From Microbacterium luticocti DSM 19459 (GTDB taxonomy: Bacteria; Actinomycetota; Actinomycetes; Actinomycetales; Microbacteriaceae): 64,000 nucleotides of DNA. Position numbers and translations under genes: made by a program. The notes under the pieces are model-generated. The model was not told the origin of the DNA. It saw nothing but the letters and a program-made list of their open reading frames with translations, and did no database searches. This document shows positions 33,725 to 43,104 of the stretch, one piece after another. Where the stretch lies: positions 1 to 64,000 of the forward strand of contig NZ_AULS01000004.1 in NCBI RefSeq assembly GCF_000422405.1, in the 5' to 3' direction. How positions within the stretch are numbered: position 1 is the first letter of the stretch; every line of letters begins with the position of its first letter.

Positions 33725-35773
33725 ATGTCACACACCATCACCCCCACCCTCGTCGCCCTCGACGAAGACCTCGGCGCCGACAAGGCCGCCGTCATCCGCG
33801 CGCTCGCCGCCCGGGTCGTGGCCGAGGGCCGCGCCACCGACGCCGACGCGCTGTTCGCCGACGCGTGGGCACGCGAACAGAAGGACGAGACCGGCCTGCC
33901 CGGCGGCATCGCCATCCCGCACGCCAAGAGCCCCGCCGTCACCGAGCCCGCGCTCGCGTTCGCGCGGCTGAAGCCCGGCGTCGACTTCGGCGCCGACGAC
34001 GGCCCCGCCGACCTCGTCTTCCTCATCGCGGCGCCCGCCGACGCGGCCGAGGCGCACCTGGCCGTGCTGTCGAAGCTCGCCCGCAGCCTGATGCAGGACG
34101 ACTTCACCTCGAGCCTGCGCGCCGCGCGCACCCCCGACGACGTCGTGCACATCGTGCGCGTCGCGATCGGAGAAGAAGAGCCGACGGATGCCGCGGGCAC
34201 CGCGGTGACGGATGCCTCGACCGAGGCGACCGACGAGGCGACCGACGAGGCGACCGCCGAGGCATCCGGCCCCCGCCCCCGCATCGTCGCGGTGACCGCC
34301 TGCGCCACCGGCATCGCCCACACCTTCATGGCCGCCGACGCGCTGACCGCCGCGGGCGAGAAGACGGGCGTCGACCTCGCCGTCGAGCCGCAGGGCTCGA
34401 GCGGATACAAGGCGCTGCCCGACGACGTCATCGCCGCCGCCGACGCCGTCATCTTCGCCGTCGACGTCGATGTGCGTGAGCCGCAGCGGTTCGCCGGCAA
34501 ACCGGTCGTGCGCGCGTCGGTCAAGGCCGGCATCGAACGGCCCGAGACGCTCATCCACGACGCGGTGGCCGCGGCATCCGACCCCCACGCCGAACGCGTC
34601 ACCGGCGAGGCCGCCGCGAGCGGCGAGGCCGCCACCGAGTCCGGTGGCGCGCGCATCAAGCGCATCCTGCTCACCGGCGTCAGCTACATGATCCCGTTCG
34701 TCGCCGGCGGCGGGCTGCTGATCGCGATCGGGTTCCTGCTGGGTGGGTACGGCATCGCGCTGGGTCACGGCGACGACGGCGTGAGCAATGCGGTGTACAC
34801 GCTGCAGCACTATGCGATCTGGAATCTGCCGCCCGAGGGGCTCGTCTACTACCTCGGTGCGATCGCCTTCCAGGTCGGCGGGATCAGCATGGGCTTCCTT
34901 GTGCCCGCGCTCGCCGGCTACATCGCCTTCGCGATCGCCGACCGGCCGGGCATCGCGCCCGGATTCGTCGCCGGATCGGTCGCCGTGTTCATGAACGCCG
35001 GGTTCATCGGGGGCTTGGTCGGCGGTCTGATCGCCGGATACGTCGCGTACCTCATCGGCAAGCCGGCCGTGCCGCGCTGGCTGCGGGGGCTCATGCCCGT
35101 GGTGATCATCCCGCTGCTGGCCTCGGCCGTCGCCGGTGGGCTGATGCTGCTGATCCTCGGCGCGCCGATCGCGTGGCTGATGACGCAGCTGTCGGGGTTC
35201 CTGAACGGGTTGACCGGCGCCGGCGCGATCGGCCTCGGCATCATCCTGGGGCTCATGATGTGCTTCGACCTGGGCGGTCCGGTGAACAAGACCGCGTACG
35301 CGTTCGCGGTCGCGGGGCTGGCGGCGCAGACGCCGGCGAGCTTCCACATCATGGCCGCGGTGATGTGCGCGGGGATGGTGCCGCCGCTGGGCATGGCGCT
35401 GGCCTCGACCGTGCTGTACCGCCGCGGATTCACCGTCGTGGAGCGCGAGAACGGCGCCGCGGCCTGGCTGCTCGGGCTGTCGTTCATCTCCGAGGGCGCG
35501 ATCCCGTTCGCCGCGGCCGACCCGCTGCGGGTGATCCCCGCGAACCTCGTCGGCGGAGCCGTGACCGGGGCGCTGTGCCTGGGCCTGGGCGTGGCCTCCC
35601 GCGCCCCGCACGGCGGTATCTTCGTGTTCTTCGCGATCGACCCGATCTGGGGGTTCCTCCTGGCGCTGCTGGCCGGCACCGTCGTGACCGCGCTTGTGCT
35701 GGTCGGGCTCAAGCGGTTCGTCGGGCGCCGCGTCGCCGAGGTCGAGCCCGTGGCGGCGGCCGTCGCGGCGTGA
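33725..35773 (+). CDS. fruA: PTS fructose transporter EIIABC fusion (682 aa)
   Basis: Single-chain fructose importer that phosphorylates its substrate. EIIA comes first (about residues 1-145, phospho-His66 in GGIAIPHAKS). An Ala/Thr/Glu-rich flexible linker with repeated TDEA words follows, then EIIB (about 185-285, phospho-Cys193 in TACATGIAHTFMAA, where the usual Pro after Cys is Ala), then the EIIC membrane domain with about nine segments from 310 on (GFLVPALAGYIAFAIADRPGIAPG, DLGGPVNKTAYAFAVAG). ATG 33725 follows GGAGGT. HPr and enzyme I are not in the window. Length fits actinobacterial FruA. Confidence 0.92.
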   Translation: MSHTITPTLVALDEDLGADKAAVIRALAARVVAEGRATDADALFADAWAREQKDETGLPGGIAIPHAKSPAVTEPALAFARLKPGVDFGADDGPADLVFLIAAPADAAEAHLAVLSKLARSLMQDDFTSSLRAARTPDDVVHIVRVAIGEEEPTDAAGTAVTDASTEATDEATDEATAEASGPRPRIVAVTACATGIAHTFMAADALTAAGEKTGVDLAVEPQGSSGYKALPDDVIAAADAVIFAVDVDVREPQRFAGKPVVRASVKAGIERPETLIHDAVAAASDPHAERVTGEAAASGEAATESGGARIKRILLTGVSYMIPFVAGGGLLIAIGFLLGGYGIALGHGDDGVSNAVYTLQHYAIWNLPPEGLVYYLGAIAFQVGGISMGFLVPALAGYIAFAIADRPGIAPGFVAGSVAVFMNAGFIGGLVGGLIAGYVAYLIGKPAVPRWLRGLMPVVIIPLLASAVAGGLMLLILGAPIAWLMTQLSGFLNGLTGAGAIGLGIILGLMMCFDLGGPVNKTAYAFAVAGLAAQTPASFHIMAAVMCAGMVPPLGMALASTVLYRRGFTVVERENGAAAWLLGLSFISEGAIPFAAADPLRVIPANLVGGAVTGALCLGLGVASRAPHGGIFVFFAIDPIWGFLLALLAGTVVTALVLVGLKRFVGRRVAEVEPVAAAVAA

Positions 35774-35809
35774 GGGGTCGGATGCGGCGGTAAGGGGCCT
35801 CGGCCCGAC

Positions 35810-36202
35810 TCAGCGCTTGCGCTGCGGGCGCAGGATGATGCCGAAGATCCAGTTGATGATCGAGATCAGCAGGGCCGCGAGCACACCCCACCAGAAGCTC
35901 TCGATGCGCAGGCCCCAGCTCCACCAGTGCGTGAGCCACGCGGTCAGCCACAGCAGCAGCCCGTTTACCACGAGCGAGATCAGCCCGAGCGTCAGGATGT
36001 ACAGCGGGAATGCGACGATGCGGATGACCGTGCCGATGATCGTGTTCACGATCGCGAAGATCGCGCCCACGGCCAGCAGCGTCAGCACGAGCTGCAGCGT
36101 CTCGCCCGGCTCGAACGGGATCACCGTCACCGTCAGCGCGGGGATGAGCGTGACGACCCAGATGGCGAACGCGTTGATCACGACACGGATGATGAAGCGC
36201 AT
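35810..36202 (-). CDS. Phage holin family / YvlD-like membrane protein (130 aa)
   Basis: Small four-helix membrane protein of the family named for phage holin similarity but found as a chromosomal gene. Hydrophobic helices lie at about residues 3-25, 36-55, 58-82 and 99-122, with the family words IIGTVIRIVAFPLYILTLGL and RIESFWWGVLAALLISI. The function is unknown; homologues occur in envelope-stress operons. ATG 36202 begins the conserved MRFIIRVVINA. CAGACT lies seven bases upstream, a weaker version of the leaderless promoter pattern in this window. Confidence 0.82.
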   Translation of the reverse strand: MRFIIRVVINAFAIWVVTLIPALTVTVIPFEPGETLQLVLTLLAVGAIFAIVNTIIGTVIRIVAFPLYILTLGLISLVVNGLLLWLTAWLTHWWSWGLRIESFWWGVLAALLISIINWIFGIILRPQRKR

Positions 36203-36267
36203 GCGGCCCAGTCTGACATGGCGGCGCCCGTGGGGCGAGGACCCGGAGCACCCGGGGGTGGGCCCGC

Positions 36268-36879
36268 TCACCCCCGCGAGACGGGGACGTCCTTCATCGT
36301 CGTGAATCCCGGGATCGTCACATCGACCCTGTCGGTTCGCTCCGAAAGCGGCGGCATGATCATCGACACGAGTACGCCGTCGCCGTCGGAGCTGTCGGGA
36401 AGCGTGTCGCAGAGGCATCCGGTCTTCTGCCCGCTGCTGTCCCGCGCGTTCGTGAACGTGTACGGGCGGTAGGTCTTGCCGCTCGCGGCGTCGACGAGCC
36501 CGATATTGCGGGTGTCTTGGAACGGCGTGACCGCGAACTGGAAGGAGTTGACTCGCGCCTCTGCGCCCGACGTGGTCGCGATGCGCAGTTCGAGCAGCGT
36601 CGAGTCGGGCAGCGCGTCGAGGGCGACCACGTCGATCGTGACCGGTGTGTCGTCGATGGAGTCGATGGTGCCGTCGGTGTGTGCGATCGAGGTGGTGGGC
36701 ACCGAGGCGTCGGTGATCTTCTTCGCGACCTGGTCGACGCTCAGCGCGGTCGGCGACGGGCTGTGCGACGGGTCGGGCGTCGATGTGGAGGTGCAGCCCG
36801 CGAGCGCCACGATCAGGCCGATCGCCGCGGCTGTGCCGAGGGCCGATGCGGCAGCGCGCCGCGGCATCCGGTTGGTCAT
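36268..36879 (-). CDS. Putative lipoprotein (203 aa)
   Basis: Secreted lipoprotein: a basic N-terminus, hydrophobic stretch and lipobox LAGC give a lipidated Cys at residue 29, followed by a Ser/Thr/Pro-rich linker. The mature domain is beta-rich with [16 protein letters not shown], a CLC pair near 152-154 and [15 protein letters not shown] at the end. I do not recognise a named family. Its ATG overlaps the stop of the OmpA-domain gene upstream (ATGA), so both are translated from one message and probably act together at the cell surface. Confidence 0.8.
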   Translation of the reverse strand: MTNRMPRRAAASALGTAAAIGLIVALAGCTSTSTPDPSHSPSPTALSVDQVAKKITDASVPTTSIAHTDGTIDSIDDTPVTIDVVALDALPDSTLLELRIATTSGAEARVNSFQFAVTPFQDTRNIGLVDAASGKTYRPYTFTNARDSSGQKTGCLCDTLPDSSDGDGVLVSMIMPPLSERTDRVDVTIPGFTTMKDVPVSRG

Positions 36880-37247
36880 TCCCCACCCTTCGTCGCGAAC
36901 GACACCGTCACCCGGCGGTTGAGCTGCCGCCCCTCGGCGGTGGCATTGTCGGCGACCGGATCCTGTTCGCCGTGGCCGGCCGTCTCGAACGCGACCCCGG
37001 TCGTCACGAGGGGCGTGAGAGCCTTCAGCACCGAGCGCGCGCGGGCCTCGGACAGCGTCTGATTGTGGGCATCCGAGTCGACGGAGTCGGTGTACCCGTC
37101 GATCATCACCGTGCCGGTCCCGTGGGCGTTGATCTCATCGGCCACATCGCGGATCGCCTGCCCGACGCGCCGTGCGGCCGCGTCATCCGTTCGCCCCTGC
37201 ACGCTATCCGCGCTGGGTGCAGCGGTTCCATGGGCACATTTCCCCAT
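36876..37247 (-). CDS. OmpA/MotB-like C-terminal domain protein, probably N-terminally truncated (123 aa)
   Basis: The sequence is essentially a bare OmpA C-terminal peptidoglycan-binding domain: [40 protein letters not shown] with the Asp and Arg that hold diaminopimelate, and [27 protein letters not shown]. No signal peptide or membrane segment precedes it, although the domain must be outside the cell to bind peptidoglycan. The first usable start (ATG 37247) lies only 40 bases from the divergent hisC start, so the N-terminal export part seems lost. It may be a decayed gene, or its partner lipoprotein downstream may have been part of one longer protein. Confidence 0.65.
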   Translation of the reverse strand: MGKCAHGTAAPSADSVQGRTDDAAARRVGQAIRDVADEINAHGTGTVMIDGYTDSVDSDAHNQTLSEARARSVLKALTPLVTTGVAFETAGHGEQDPVADNATAEGRQLNRRVTVSFATKGGE

Positions 37248-37286
37248 CCCCCCGGCCGTGCCGCCCGAACTCGTAGACTCATCACC

Positions 37287-38390
37287 GTGACCGAAGACGT
37301 TCCCGTCCGCATCCGCCCCGCGATCGCCGCACTGCCGCCCTACAAGCAGGGCCGCCAGGCCGGCGCCGACGCGTTCAAGCTCTCCAGCAACGAGAACCCG
37401 TTCGAGCCGCTGCCGGCGGTCGTCGAGTCGCTGCGCCGCACCGTGGGGGTCAACCGATACCCGGATGCCACGGCCGCCCGCCTGCGTCACCGACTCGCCG
37501 AGCGGTTCGGGGTGCAGCCCGACGAGGTGCACATCGGCGCCGGCAGCGTGTCGATCCTCTCGCAGCTCATGCTCGCCGCCGCGGGCCCCGGCGATGAGGT
37601 CGTCTACGCCTGGCGCAGCTTCGAGGCCTACCCGGGACTGGTGCTGATCGCCGGCGCCACCCCCGTCGAGGTGCCGCTGAGCGCCGAGAGCCGCCACGAC
37701 CTCGACGCCATGGCCGCCGCCGTCACCGACCGCACCCGCGCGGTCATCGTCTGCAGCCCGAACAACCCGACCGGCCCGACCGTGAGCCAGGCCGAGTTCG
37801 AGGCGTTCCTGGGCAAGCTCCCGGCCGACCTGCTGGTCATCCTCGACGAGGCGTACGCCGAGTTCGTCACCGACCCCGACGCCGTCGACGGACTCACCAA
37901 GCTCGGCATCGCCGGCCACCCCAACGTCGTCGTGCTGCGCACCTTCTCGAAGGCGTACGGCCTGGCCGGCCTGCGCGTCGGCTACGCGATCGGCCACCGC
38001 CGCATCCTCGACGCCGCCCGCTCCACCGCCGTGCCCCTCTCGGTCACGGCCCAGTCCGAAGAGGCGGCCCTGGCCAGCCTCGACGCCGAGGCCGACCTGC
38101 TGGAGCGAGTGCGCGTCATCGCCGACCGCCGTGACCGCCTCGCCGACGCCCTGCGCGATCAGGGCTGGGTCATCCCCGATGCCCAGGGCAACTTCGTCTG
38201 GCTCGCCACCGGCGCGCAGACGATGGATGCCGCGGCCCGCTTCGAGCAGGACGGCTGCGTCGTGCGCCCGTTCGCCGGCGACGGCATCCGCATCTCGGTC
38301 GGCGAAGAGGAATCGATCGACCGGGTGCTGCAGATCGCCCGGTCCGTCATGGACGACCTGCCCGACGCGCACACCGCCCGCGCGCGGTAA
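37287..38390 (+). CDS. hisC: Histidinol-phosphate aminotransferase-like protein (367 aa)
   Basis: PLP-dependent aminotransferase of fold type I, HisC branch. [10 protein letters not shown] (near residue 31), the PLP phosphate and ring contacts (SPNNPTGP near 154, DEAYAEF near 191) and the Schiff-base Lys222 in [18 protein letters not shown] are present, and length is normal. The start is GTG 37287; TAGACT lies seven bases upstream, so the message is probably leaderless. The gene is not within a his operon but is 118 bases upstream of the 2-oxoacid dehydrogenase genes, so a broader aromatic or branched-chain aminotransferase role is possible. Confidence 0.85.
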   Translation: MTEDVPVRIRPAIAALPPYKQGRQAGADAFKLSSNENPFEPLPAVVESLRRTVGVNRYPDATAARLRHRLAERFGVQPDEVHIGAGSVSILSQLMLAAAGPGDEVVYAWRSFEAYPGLVLIAGATPVEVPLSAESRHDLDAMAAAVTDRTRAVIVCSPNNPTGPTVSQAEFEAFLGKLPADLLVILDEAYAEFVTDPDAVDGLTKLGIAGHPNVVVLRTFSKAYGLAGLRVGYAIGHRRILDAARSTAVPLSVTAQSEEAALASLDAEADLLERVRVIADRRDRLADALRDQGWVIPDAQGNFVWLATGAQTMDAAARFEQDGCVVRPFAGDGIRISVGEEESIDRVLQIARSVMDDLPDAHTARAR

Positions 38391-38508
38391 CCGGCCCTGC
38401 CCCGCGCCCGGACCCCGGGCCCGGACTGTGGGCAACGTCCAGCAGCCCGCCCCATCCGTTGTCGGATCTCTGACAGTCCGGCGCCGTGGCAGGCATTAGC
38501 GTGGAACG

Positions 38509-39663
38509 GTGACCTCGACCGACGCCCCGCCCCCGGGCCTGCACGATGCCGACGCGAACGGCCCGGTGCAGGTGCTGAACGCCGACGGCACCTTCGCGCC
38601 GAACGCGGCGGCCGAGCCCTACCTCGACCTCATCGAGGGGCTCACCGACGCCGACTGCGAGCAGTTCTACCGCGACATGGTCGTGGTGCGCGCCTTCGAC
38701 CGGCAGGCCACCAACCTGCAACGGCAGGGCCAGCTCGCGCTGTGGCCGCCCTCCCTCGGTCAGGAGGCCGCCCAGGTGGGCTCGGCCCGCGCCGCCCGCA
38801 CCCAGGACCACATCTTCCCGTCGTACCGCGAGCACGTGGTGTGCACCATCCGCGGCGTCGACCCGCTCGACATCATCCGGCTGATGCGCGGCCTCACGCA
38901 CGGCGGATGGGACCCCGCCGCGCACGGCAACACGCACATCTACACCCTCGTGCTCGGCTCGCAGACCCTGCACGCGACCGGCCTGGCGATGGGCCTGGTC
39001 TTCGACCGCGCGTGCGGCACCGGCGACCCCGACCGCGACCAGGCCGTCATGGTCTACTACGGCGACGGCGCCTCGAGCCAGGGCGATGTGCACGAGGCGA
39101 TGGTGTTCGCGGCCAGCTACCAGACCCCGGAGGTGTTCTTCCTGCAGAACAACCAATGGGCGATCTCGGTGCCCGTCGCCACCCAGGCGCGGGTGCCGCT
39201 GGCCCGCCGCGGCCCCGGCTACGGCATCGACTCGGTGCGCGTCGACGGCAACGACGTGCTCGCCAGCTACGCGGTCACCCGCCGTGCGCTCGACCAGGCG
39301 CGCTCGGGCGCCGGCCCCCGCGCCATCGAGGCCGTCACCTACCGCATGGGCGCCCACACCACCAGCGACGACCCCACCAAGTACCGCACCTCGGACGAAG
39401 AGGCATCCTGGGCGCGGCGCGACCCCATCGCCCGCATGCGCGCCTACCTGCGCACCCGGGGCGCATCCGACGCGTTCTTCGACGAGGTGGATGCCACGGC
39501 CTCCGCCGCGGCGGACGACGTGCGCGAGCGCACCACCGCGCTCGGACCGATCTCCACCGACGTGATGTTCGACCACGTCTACTCCGAGCCGCATCCGCTG
39601 ATCGAGCGCGAGAAGCAGTGGCTGGCCGACTACGAGGCATCCTTCGAGGAGGGCGCCCGATGA
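38509..39663 (+). CDS. pdhA: 2-oxoacid dehydrogenase E1 alpha subunit (384 aa)
   Basis: Thiamine-diphosphate-dependent decarboxylase subunit of a pyruvate or branched-chain 2-oxoacid dehydrogenase complex. The TPP motif GDGASSQGDVHEAMVFA (about residues 185-201) ends in FFLQNNQWAIS, and the phosphorylation-loop-like YRMGAHTTSDDPTKYRT is conserved. GTG 38509 is preceded at six bases by TAGCGT, consistent with a leaderless transcript. The stop overlaps the E1 beta start. Substrate preference between pyruvate and branched-chain 2-oxoacids cannot be read with confidence; the aminotransferase gene just upstream would fit the branched-chain role. Confidence 0.9.
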   Translation: MTSTDAPPPGLHDADANGPVQVLNADGTFAPNAAAEPYLDLIEGLTDADCEQFYRDMVVVRAFDRQATNLQRQGQLALWPPSLGQEAAQVGSARAARTQDHIFPSYREHVVCTIRGVDPLDIIRLMRGLTHGGWDPAAHGNTHIYTLVLGSQTLHATGLAMGLVFDRACGTGDPDRDQAVMVYYGDGASSQGDVHEAMVFAASYQTPEVFFLQNNQWAISVPVATQARVPLARRGPGYGIDSVRVDGNDVLASYAVTRRALDQARSGAGPRAIEAVTYRMGAHTTSDDPTKYRTSDEEASWARRDPIARMRAYLRTRGASDAFFDEVDATASAAADDVRERTTALGPISTDVMFDHVYSEPHPLIEREKQWLADYEASFEEGAR

Positions 39664-40667
39664 GCGGCGAATCCACCGCGGCGACGACCGAGATCCAGAC
39701 GATGCCCTTCGCCAAGGCCCTGAACGCCGGGCTGCGCCGCGCGATGGCAGAGAACGACCGTGTGCTGCTGATGGGCGAGGACATCGGGCGGCTCGGCGGC
39801 GTGTTCCGGGTGACCGAGGGACTGCAGGCATCCTTCGGCGAGCAGCGCGTGCTCGACACCCCGCTGGCCGAATCCGGCATCGTCGGCACCGCGATCGGCC
39901 TGGCGATGGGCGGATTCCGCCCGGTCATCGAGATCCAGTTCGACGGGTTCGTGTTCCCCGCGTTCGACCAGATCACCACCCAGCTGGCCAAGATCACCAA
40001 CCGGCACGAGGGCGCGCTGCGCATGCCGGTCGTGATCCGCATCCCCTACGGCGGCCACATCGGGGCCGTCGAGCACCACCAGGAGAGCCCCGAGACGTAC
40101 TTCGCGCACACCCCCGGCCTGCGGGTGGTGTCGCCGTCGACCCCGAACGACGGGTACTGGATGATCCAGCAGGCGATCGCGTCGGATGATCCGGTGATCT
40201 TCCTGGAGCCCAAGGCGAAGTACTGGCAGAAGGGCGAGGTCGACCAGGCCGCGCCCGCCCTGCCGCTGCACGCCTCGCGCATCGTGCGCCGCGGCACCGA
40301 CGTCACCCTCGTCGGGCACGGCGCCATGGTGACCACGCTGCTGCAGGCGGCCGCGCTCGCCGAGGGTGAAGGCGTCTCGTGCGAGGTCGTCGACCTGCGC
40401 TCGCTGTCGCCGATCGACTACGGCCCGGTGCTCGACTCGATCCGGCGCACCGGCCGCATGGTCTATGCGCAAGAGGCGCCCGGGTTCGTGTCGGTCGGCA
40501 GTGAGGTCGCCGCGACCGTCATGACCGAGGCGTTCTATGCGCTCGAGGCGCCGGTGCTGCGCGTCTCGGGCTTCGACACGCCGTTCCCGCCCGCCAAGCT
40601 CGAGGGCGTCTACCTGCCCGACCCCGACCGCATCCTCGAGGCCGTGGACCGGGCGCTGGCCTATTGA
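39660..40667 (+). CDS. pdhB: 2-oxoacid dehydrogenase E1 beta subunit (335 aa)
   Basis: Partner of E1 alpha; together they form the alpha2beta2 decarboxylase. The typical transketolase-like halves are seen: GEDIGRLGGVFRVTEGL (about residues 41-57), DTPLAESGIVGTAIGLAMGGFRPVIEIQF, the YGGHIGAVEHHQESPE loop (near 127-142), and the C-terminal transketolase domain with EVVDLRSLSPID. ATG 39660 overlaps the stop of the alpha gene. The stop is 37 bases before the E2 start. Confidence 0.92.
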   Translation: MSGESTAATTEIQTMPFAKALNAGLRRAMAENDRVLLMGEDIGRLGGVFRVTEGLQASFGEQRVLDTPLAESGIVGTAIGLAMGGFRPVIEIQFDGFVFPAFDQITTQLAKITNRHEGALRMPVVIRIPYGGHIGAVEHHQESPETYFAHTPGLRVVSPSTPNDGYWMIQQAIASDDPVIFLEPKAKYWQKGEVDQAAPALPLHASRIVRRGTDVTLVGHGAMVTTLLQAAALAEGEGVSCEVVDLRSLSPIDYGPVLDSIRRTGRMVYAQEAPGFVSVGSEVAATVMTEAFYALEAPVLRVSGFDTPFPPAKLEGVYLPDPDRILEAVDRALAY

Positions 40668-40704
40668 CGACCGGGTGTAGAGCATCCGGAAAGGACGCAA
40701 CGAC

Positions 40705-42027
40705 ATGACCACCCAGACCTTCGTGCTTCCCGACGTGGGGGAGGGCCTGACCGAGGCCGAGATCGTCACCTGGCGGGTGCAGCCCGGCGACCCGGTGGCC
40801 GTCGACGACGTGCTCGTCGAGATCGAGACCGCCAAATCGCTCGTCGAACTGCCGTCACCGTTCGCCGGCACGGTCGGCGAGATGCTCGTCGACGAGGGGC
40901 GCACCGTCGACGTGGGCACCCCGATCATCACGATCGAGACGACGGATGCCACAGCCGCACCGACCGCGCCCGGCCCGGTCGTCGTCGGACAGCGCGAGCA
41001 CGGCGAACCCGTCACCCCGCCCGAGCCCGAGGGCGCGGTCCTGGTCGGCTACGGCACCGGCGGACCGGTGAGCTCACGGCGACGCAAGCCCGCCGAGCGG
41101 CCGGTGCGGGCGTCGGTGGGCGTGGTGGCCAAGCCGCCGATCCGCAAGCTCGCGCGCGACCTCGGCGTCGACCTGGCCGACGTCGCCCCGTCAGGCACCG
41201 CCGGCGAGGTCACCCGCGACGACGTGCTCAAGCACGCGTCGCAGGCGAGCGTGTTCCGCAACATCCAGACGCCACAGTGGTCGGCCGTGCGCGAAGAGAC
41301 GATTCCGGTCGCAGCCCAGGACGACGAGCGCACCGAGACGATCCCGGTCAAGGGGGTGCGCAAGGCGACGGCGAACGCGATGGTCGGGTCGGCCTACAGC
41401 GCGCCGCACGTGACGGTGTGGACCGACGTCGACGCCAGCCGCACCATGGAGCTGGTGAAGCGACTGAAGGCCTCGCCCGACTTCGCCGACATCAAGGTGT
41501 CGCCGCTTCTGATCATGGCGCGCGCGGTGATCTGGGCCGTGCGGCGCACGCCCATGGTGAACGCGGCGTGGGTCGACACGGCCGACGGCGCCGAGATCCG
41601 GGTGCGGCACTACGTCAACCTGGGCATCGCGGCGGCCACCCCGCGCGGGCTGCTGGTGCCGAACGTCAAGGATGCGCAGAACCTCTCGCTGCGCGAGCTC
41701 GCCCGCGCTCTCGAAAAGCTGACCGTCACCGCGCGCGAGGGCAAGACGACGCCCGCCGACCAGCAGGGCGGCACCATCACGATCACCAACATCGGCGTGT
41801 TCGGCATGGATGCCGGCACTCCGATCATCAATCCCGGCGAGGCCGGCATCGTCGCCCTGGGCACGATCAGGCAGAAGCCCTGGGTCGTCGACGGCGAGGT
41901 GCGGCCGCGCTGGGTCACCACCGTGGCCGGGTCGTTCGACCACCGCGTGGTCGACGGCGACGGCATGAGCCGGTTCATCGCCGACGTCGCCTCGATCCTC
42001 GAAGAGCCCGCGCTGCTGCTGGACTGA
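40705..42027 (+). CDS. pdhC: Dihydrolipoyl acyltransferase E2 (440 aa)
   Basis: Core enzyme of the complex. One lipoyl domain (residues 2-78; lipoyl-Lys44 in [12 protein letters not shown]), a hinge rich in Pro and Ala, a peripheral subunit-binding domain near 140-175 ([22 protein letters not shown]), and the catalytic domain to the end with the active-site [14 protein letters not shown] (His and Asp). AAGGACG precedes the ATG. No E3 (dihydrolipoamide dehydrogenase) is in the operon, so a shared Lpd elsewhere must serve it. Confidence 0.92.
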   Translation: MTTQTFVLPDVGEGLTEAEIVTWRVQPGDPVAVDDVLVEIETAKSLVELPSPFAGTVGEMLVDEGRTVDVGTPIITIETTDATAAPTAPGPVVVGQREHGEPVTPPEPEGAVLVGYGTGGPVSSRRRKPAERPVRASVGVVAKPPIRKLARDLGVDLADVAPSGTAGEVTRDDVLKHASQASVFRNIQTPQWSAVREETIPVAAQDDERTETIPVKGVRKATANAMVGSAYSAPHVTVWTDVDASRTMELVKRLKASPDFADIKVSPLLIMARAVIWAVRRTPMVNAAWVDTADGAEIRVRHYVNLGIAAATPRGLLVPNVKDAQNLSLRELARALEKLTVTAREGKTTPADQQGGTITITNIGVFGMDAGTPIINPGEAGIVALGTIRQKPWVVDGEVRPRWVTTVAGSFDHRVVDGDGMSRFIADVASILEEPALLLD

Positions 42028-42084
42028 GCCGGCGGCTCGCGTCGGGTCGGGGCCGCATCCGTGTCGCGCCCCGGCGTTTCAATT

Positions 42085-42112
42085 TGAGAATGATTCTCAT
42101 TACGCTTAGTCT
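42085..42112 (+). promoter_or_regulatory. Zur/Fur-type box and leaderless promoter of znuA
   Basis: TGAGAAT-g-ATTCTCA (42085-42099) is a perfect 7-1-7 inverted repeat of the Fur/Zur class. TAGTCT (42107-42112) follows, and the ATG of znuA comes six bases after it. The repressor would cover the region just upstream of the -10 box. Confidence 0.8.
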
Positions 42113-42118
42113 GGGGGT

Positions 42119-43048
42119 ATGAAGACCCGAACGATCCTGGCCGCGGCGGTCGCGGCATCCGTCGCCGTTCTCGCCGGCTGCAGCACTGCGCCCTCGACCG
42201 GCCCGACCGGCGCCTCCACCCCCGGCGACGGCGCGATCCGGATCGTCGCCTCGACCAACGTGTACGGCTCGATCGCCGAGGCGATCGGCGGCGACCACGT
42301 CGAGGTCACCTCGCTCATCGCGTCGCAGACGCAAGACCCGCACGAGTTCGAGGCGAGCGCCCGCGACCAGCTCACCGTCGGCCGCGCCCAGCTCGTCCTC
42401 GTCAACGGCGGCGGCTACGACCCGTTCATGGATGGGCTCGTGAAAGCGTCCGGCACCACGGCCGACGTGCTCACCGCCGTCGACTACTCGACCGAGTACG
42501 CCGACGAGAAGAAGGACGACGACGGCGAGGTCAACGAGCACGTCTTCTACGACCCGCAGGCCATGGCCGCCCTCGCCGATGCGCTGGCCGCCAAGCTCGC
42601 CGCCCTCGACCCCGCCGGCGCGGCCGACTTCACCGCCAACGCCAAGGCGTTCGACGCCGGCATCGGCCGCATCGACGACACCCTCGCCGGCATCGACCGC
42701 AGCCACCACGACGCCCCCATCTTCGTCACCGAACCGCTGCCGCTCTACCTCACCGAGCGCGCCGAGCTCGACGACGAGACGCCCGACGCGTTCAGCGAGG
42801 CCGTCGAAGAGGGTCAAGACGTGCCGCCCGCCGTGCTGCTGAAGGCGCTGCGCCTCATCCAGAACGCGCAGGTCAAGCTCGTCATCACCAACGCCCAGGC
42901 CGGCGGGCCCGAGACCGAGCAGGTCGTGGCGGCGGCGAAGGATGCCGGCATCCCGGTGCTGCAGTTCTCTGAATTGGTGCCCGAGAACAGCACCTACCTC
43001 GACTGGATGCAGGCCAACGCCGACGCCCTCGCCAAGGCTCTGGGCTGA
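42119..43048 (+). CDS. znuA: Zinc/manganese ABC transporter substrate-binding lipoprotein (309 aa)
   Basis: Cluster A-I metal-binding protein that captures Zn2+ (or Mn2+) outside the cell. The lipobox LAGC places the lipidated Cys at residue 21. Metal-site elements include TQDPHEFEAS (near 78-87) and NEHVFYDPQAM (near 140), with the last acidic ligand region at NSTYLDWMQ. The long His-rich loop of E. coli ZnuA is replaced by an acidic loop (DEKKDDDGEV). Its promoter carries a Zur-like box, which supports zinc. The ATPase and permease follow after a separate promoter. Confidence 0.88.
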   Translation: MKTRTILAAAVAASVAVLAGCSTAPSTGPTGASTPGDGAIRIVASTNVYGSIAEAIGGDHVEVTSLIASQTQDPHEFEASARDQLTVGRAQLVLVNGGGYDPFMDGLVKASGTTADVLTAVDYSTEYADEKKDDDGEVNEHVFYDPQAMAALADALAAKLAALDPAGAADFTANAKAFDAGIGRIDDTLAGIDRSHHDAPIFVTEPLPLYLTERAELDDETPDAFSEAVEEGQDVPPAVLLKALRLIQNAQVKLVITNAQAGGPETEQVVAAAKDAGIPVLQFSELVPENSTYLDWMQANADALAKALG

Positions 43049-43076
43049 GCGACGGCGCGGGCGAGAGGGATGCCGG

Positions 43077-43098
43077 TGAGAACGGTTATCACTAGGCT
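43077..43098 (+). promoter_or_regulatory. Second Zur-like box with leaderless promoter, before znuC
   Basis: TGAGAAC-g-GTTATCA (43077-43091) matches a 7-1-7 palindrome at six of seven pairs. TAGGCT (43093-43098) ends six bases before the GTG of znuC. The ATPase and permease can therefore be transcribed apart from the binding protein but under the same metal control. Confidence 0.7.
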
Positions 43099-43104
43099 GG
43101 GGCG

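Noticed and set aside
33728..35611. A 627-codon open frame antisense to fruA
   Set aside because: The sense strand has complete EIIA, EIIB and EIIC motifs; the antisense is His/Arg/Asp-rich without family likeness.
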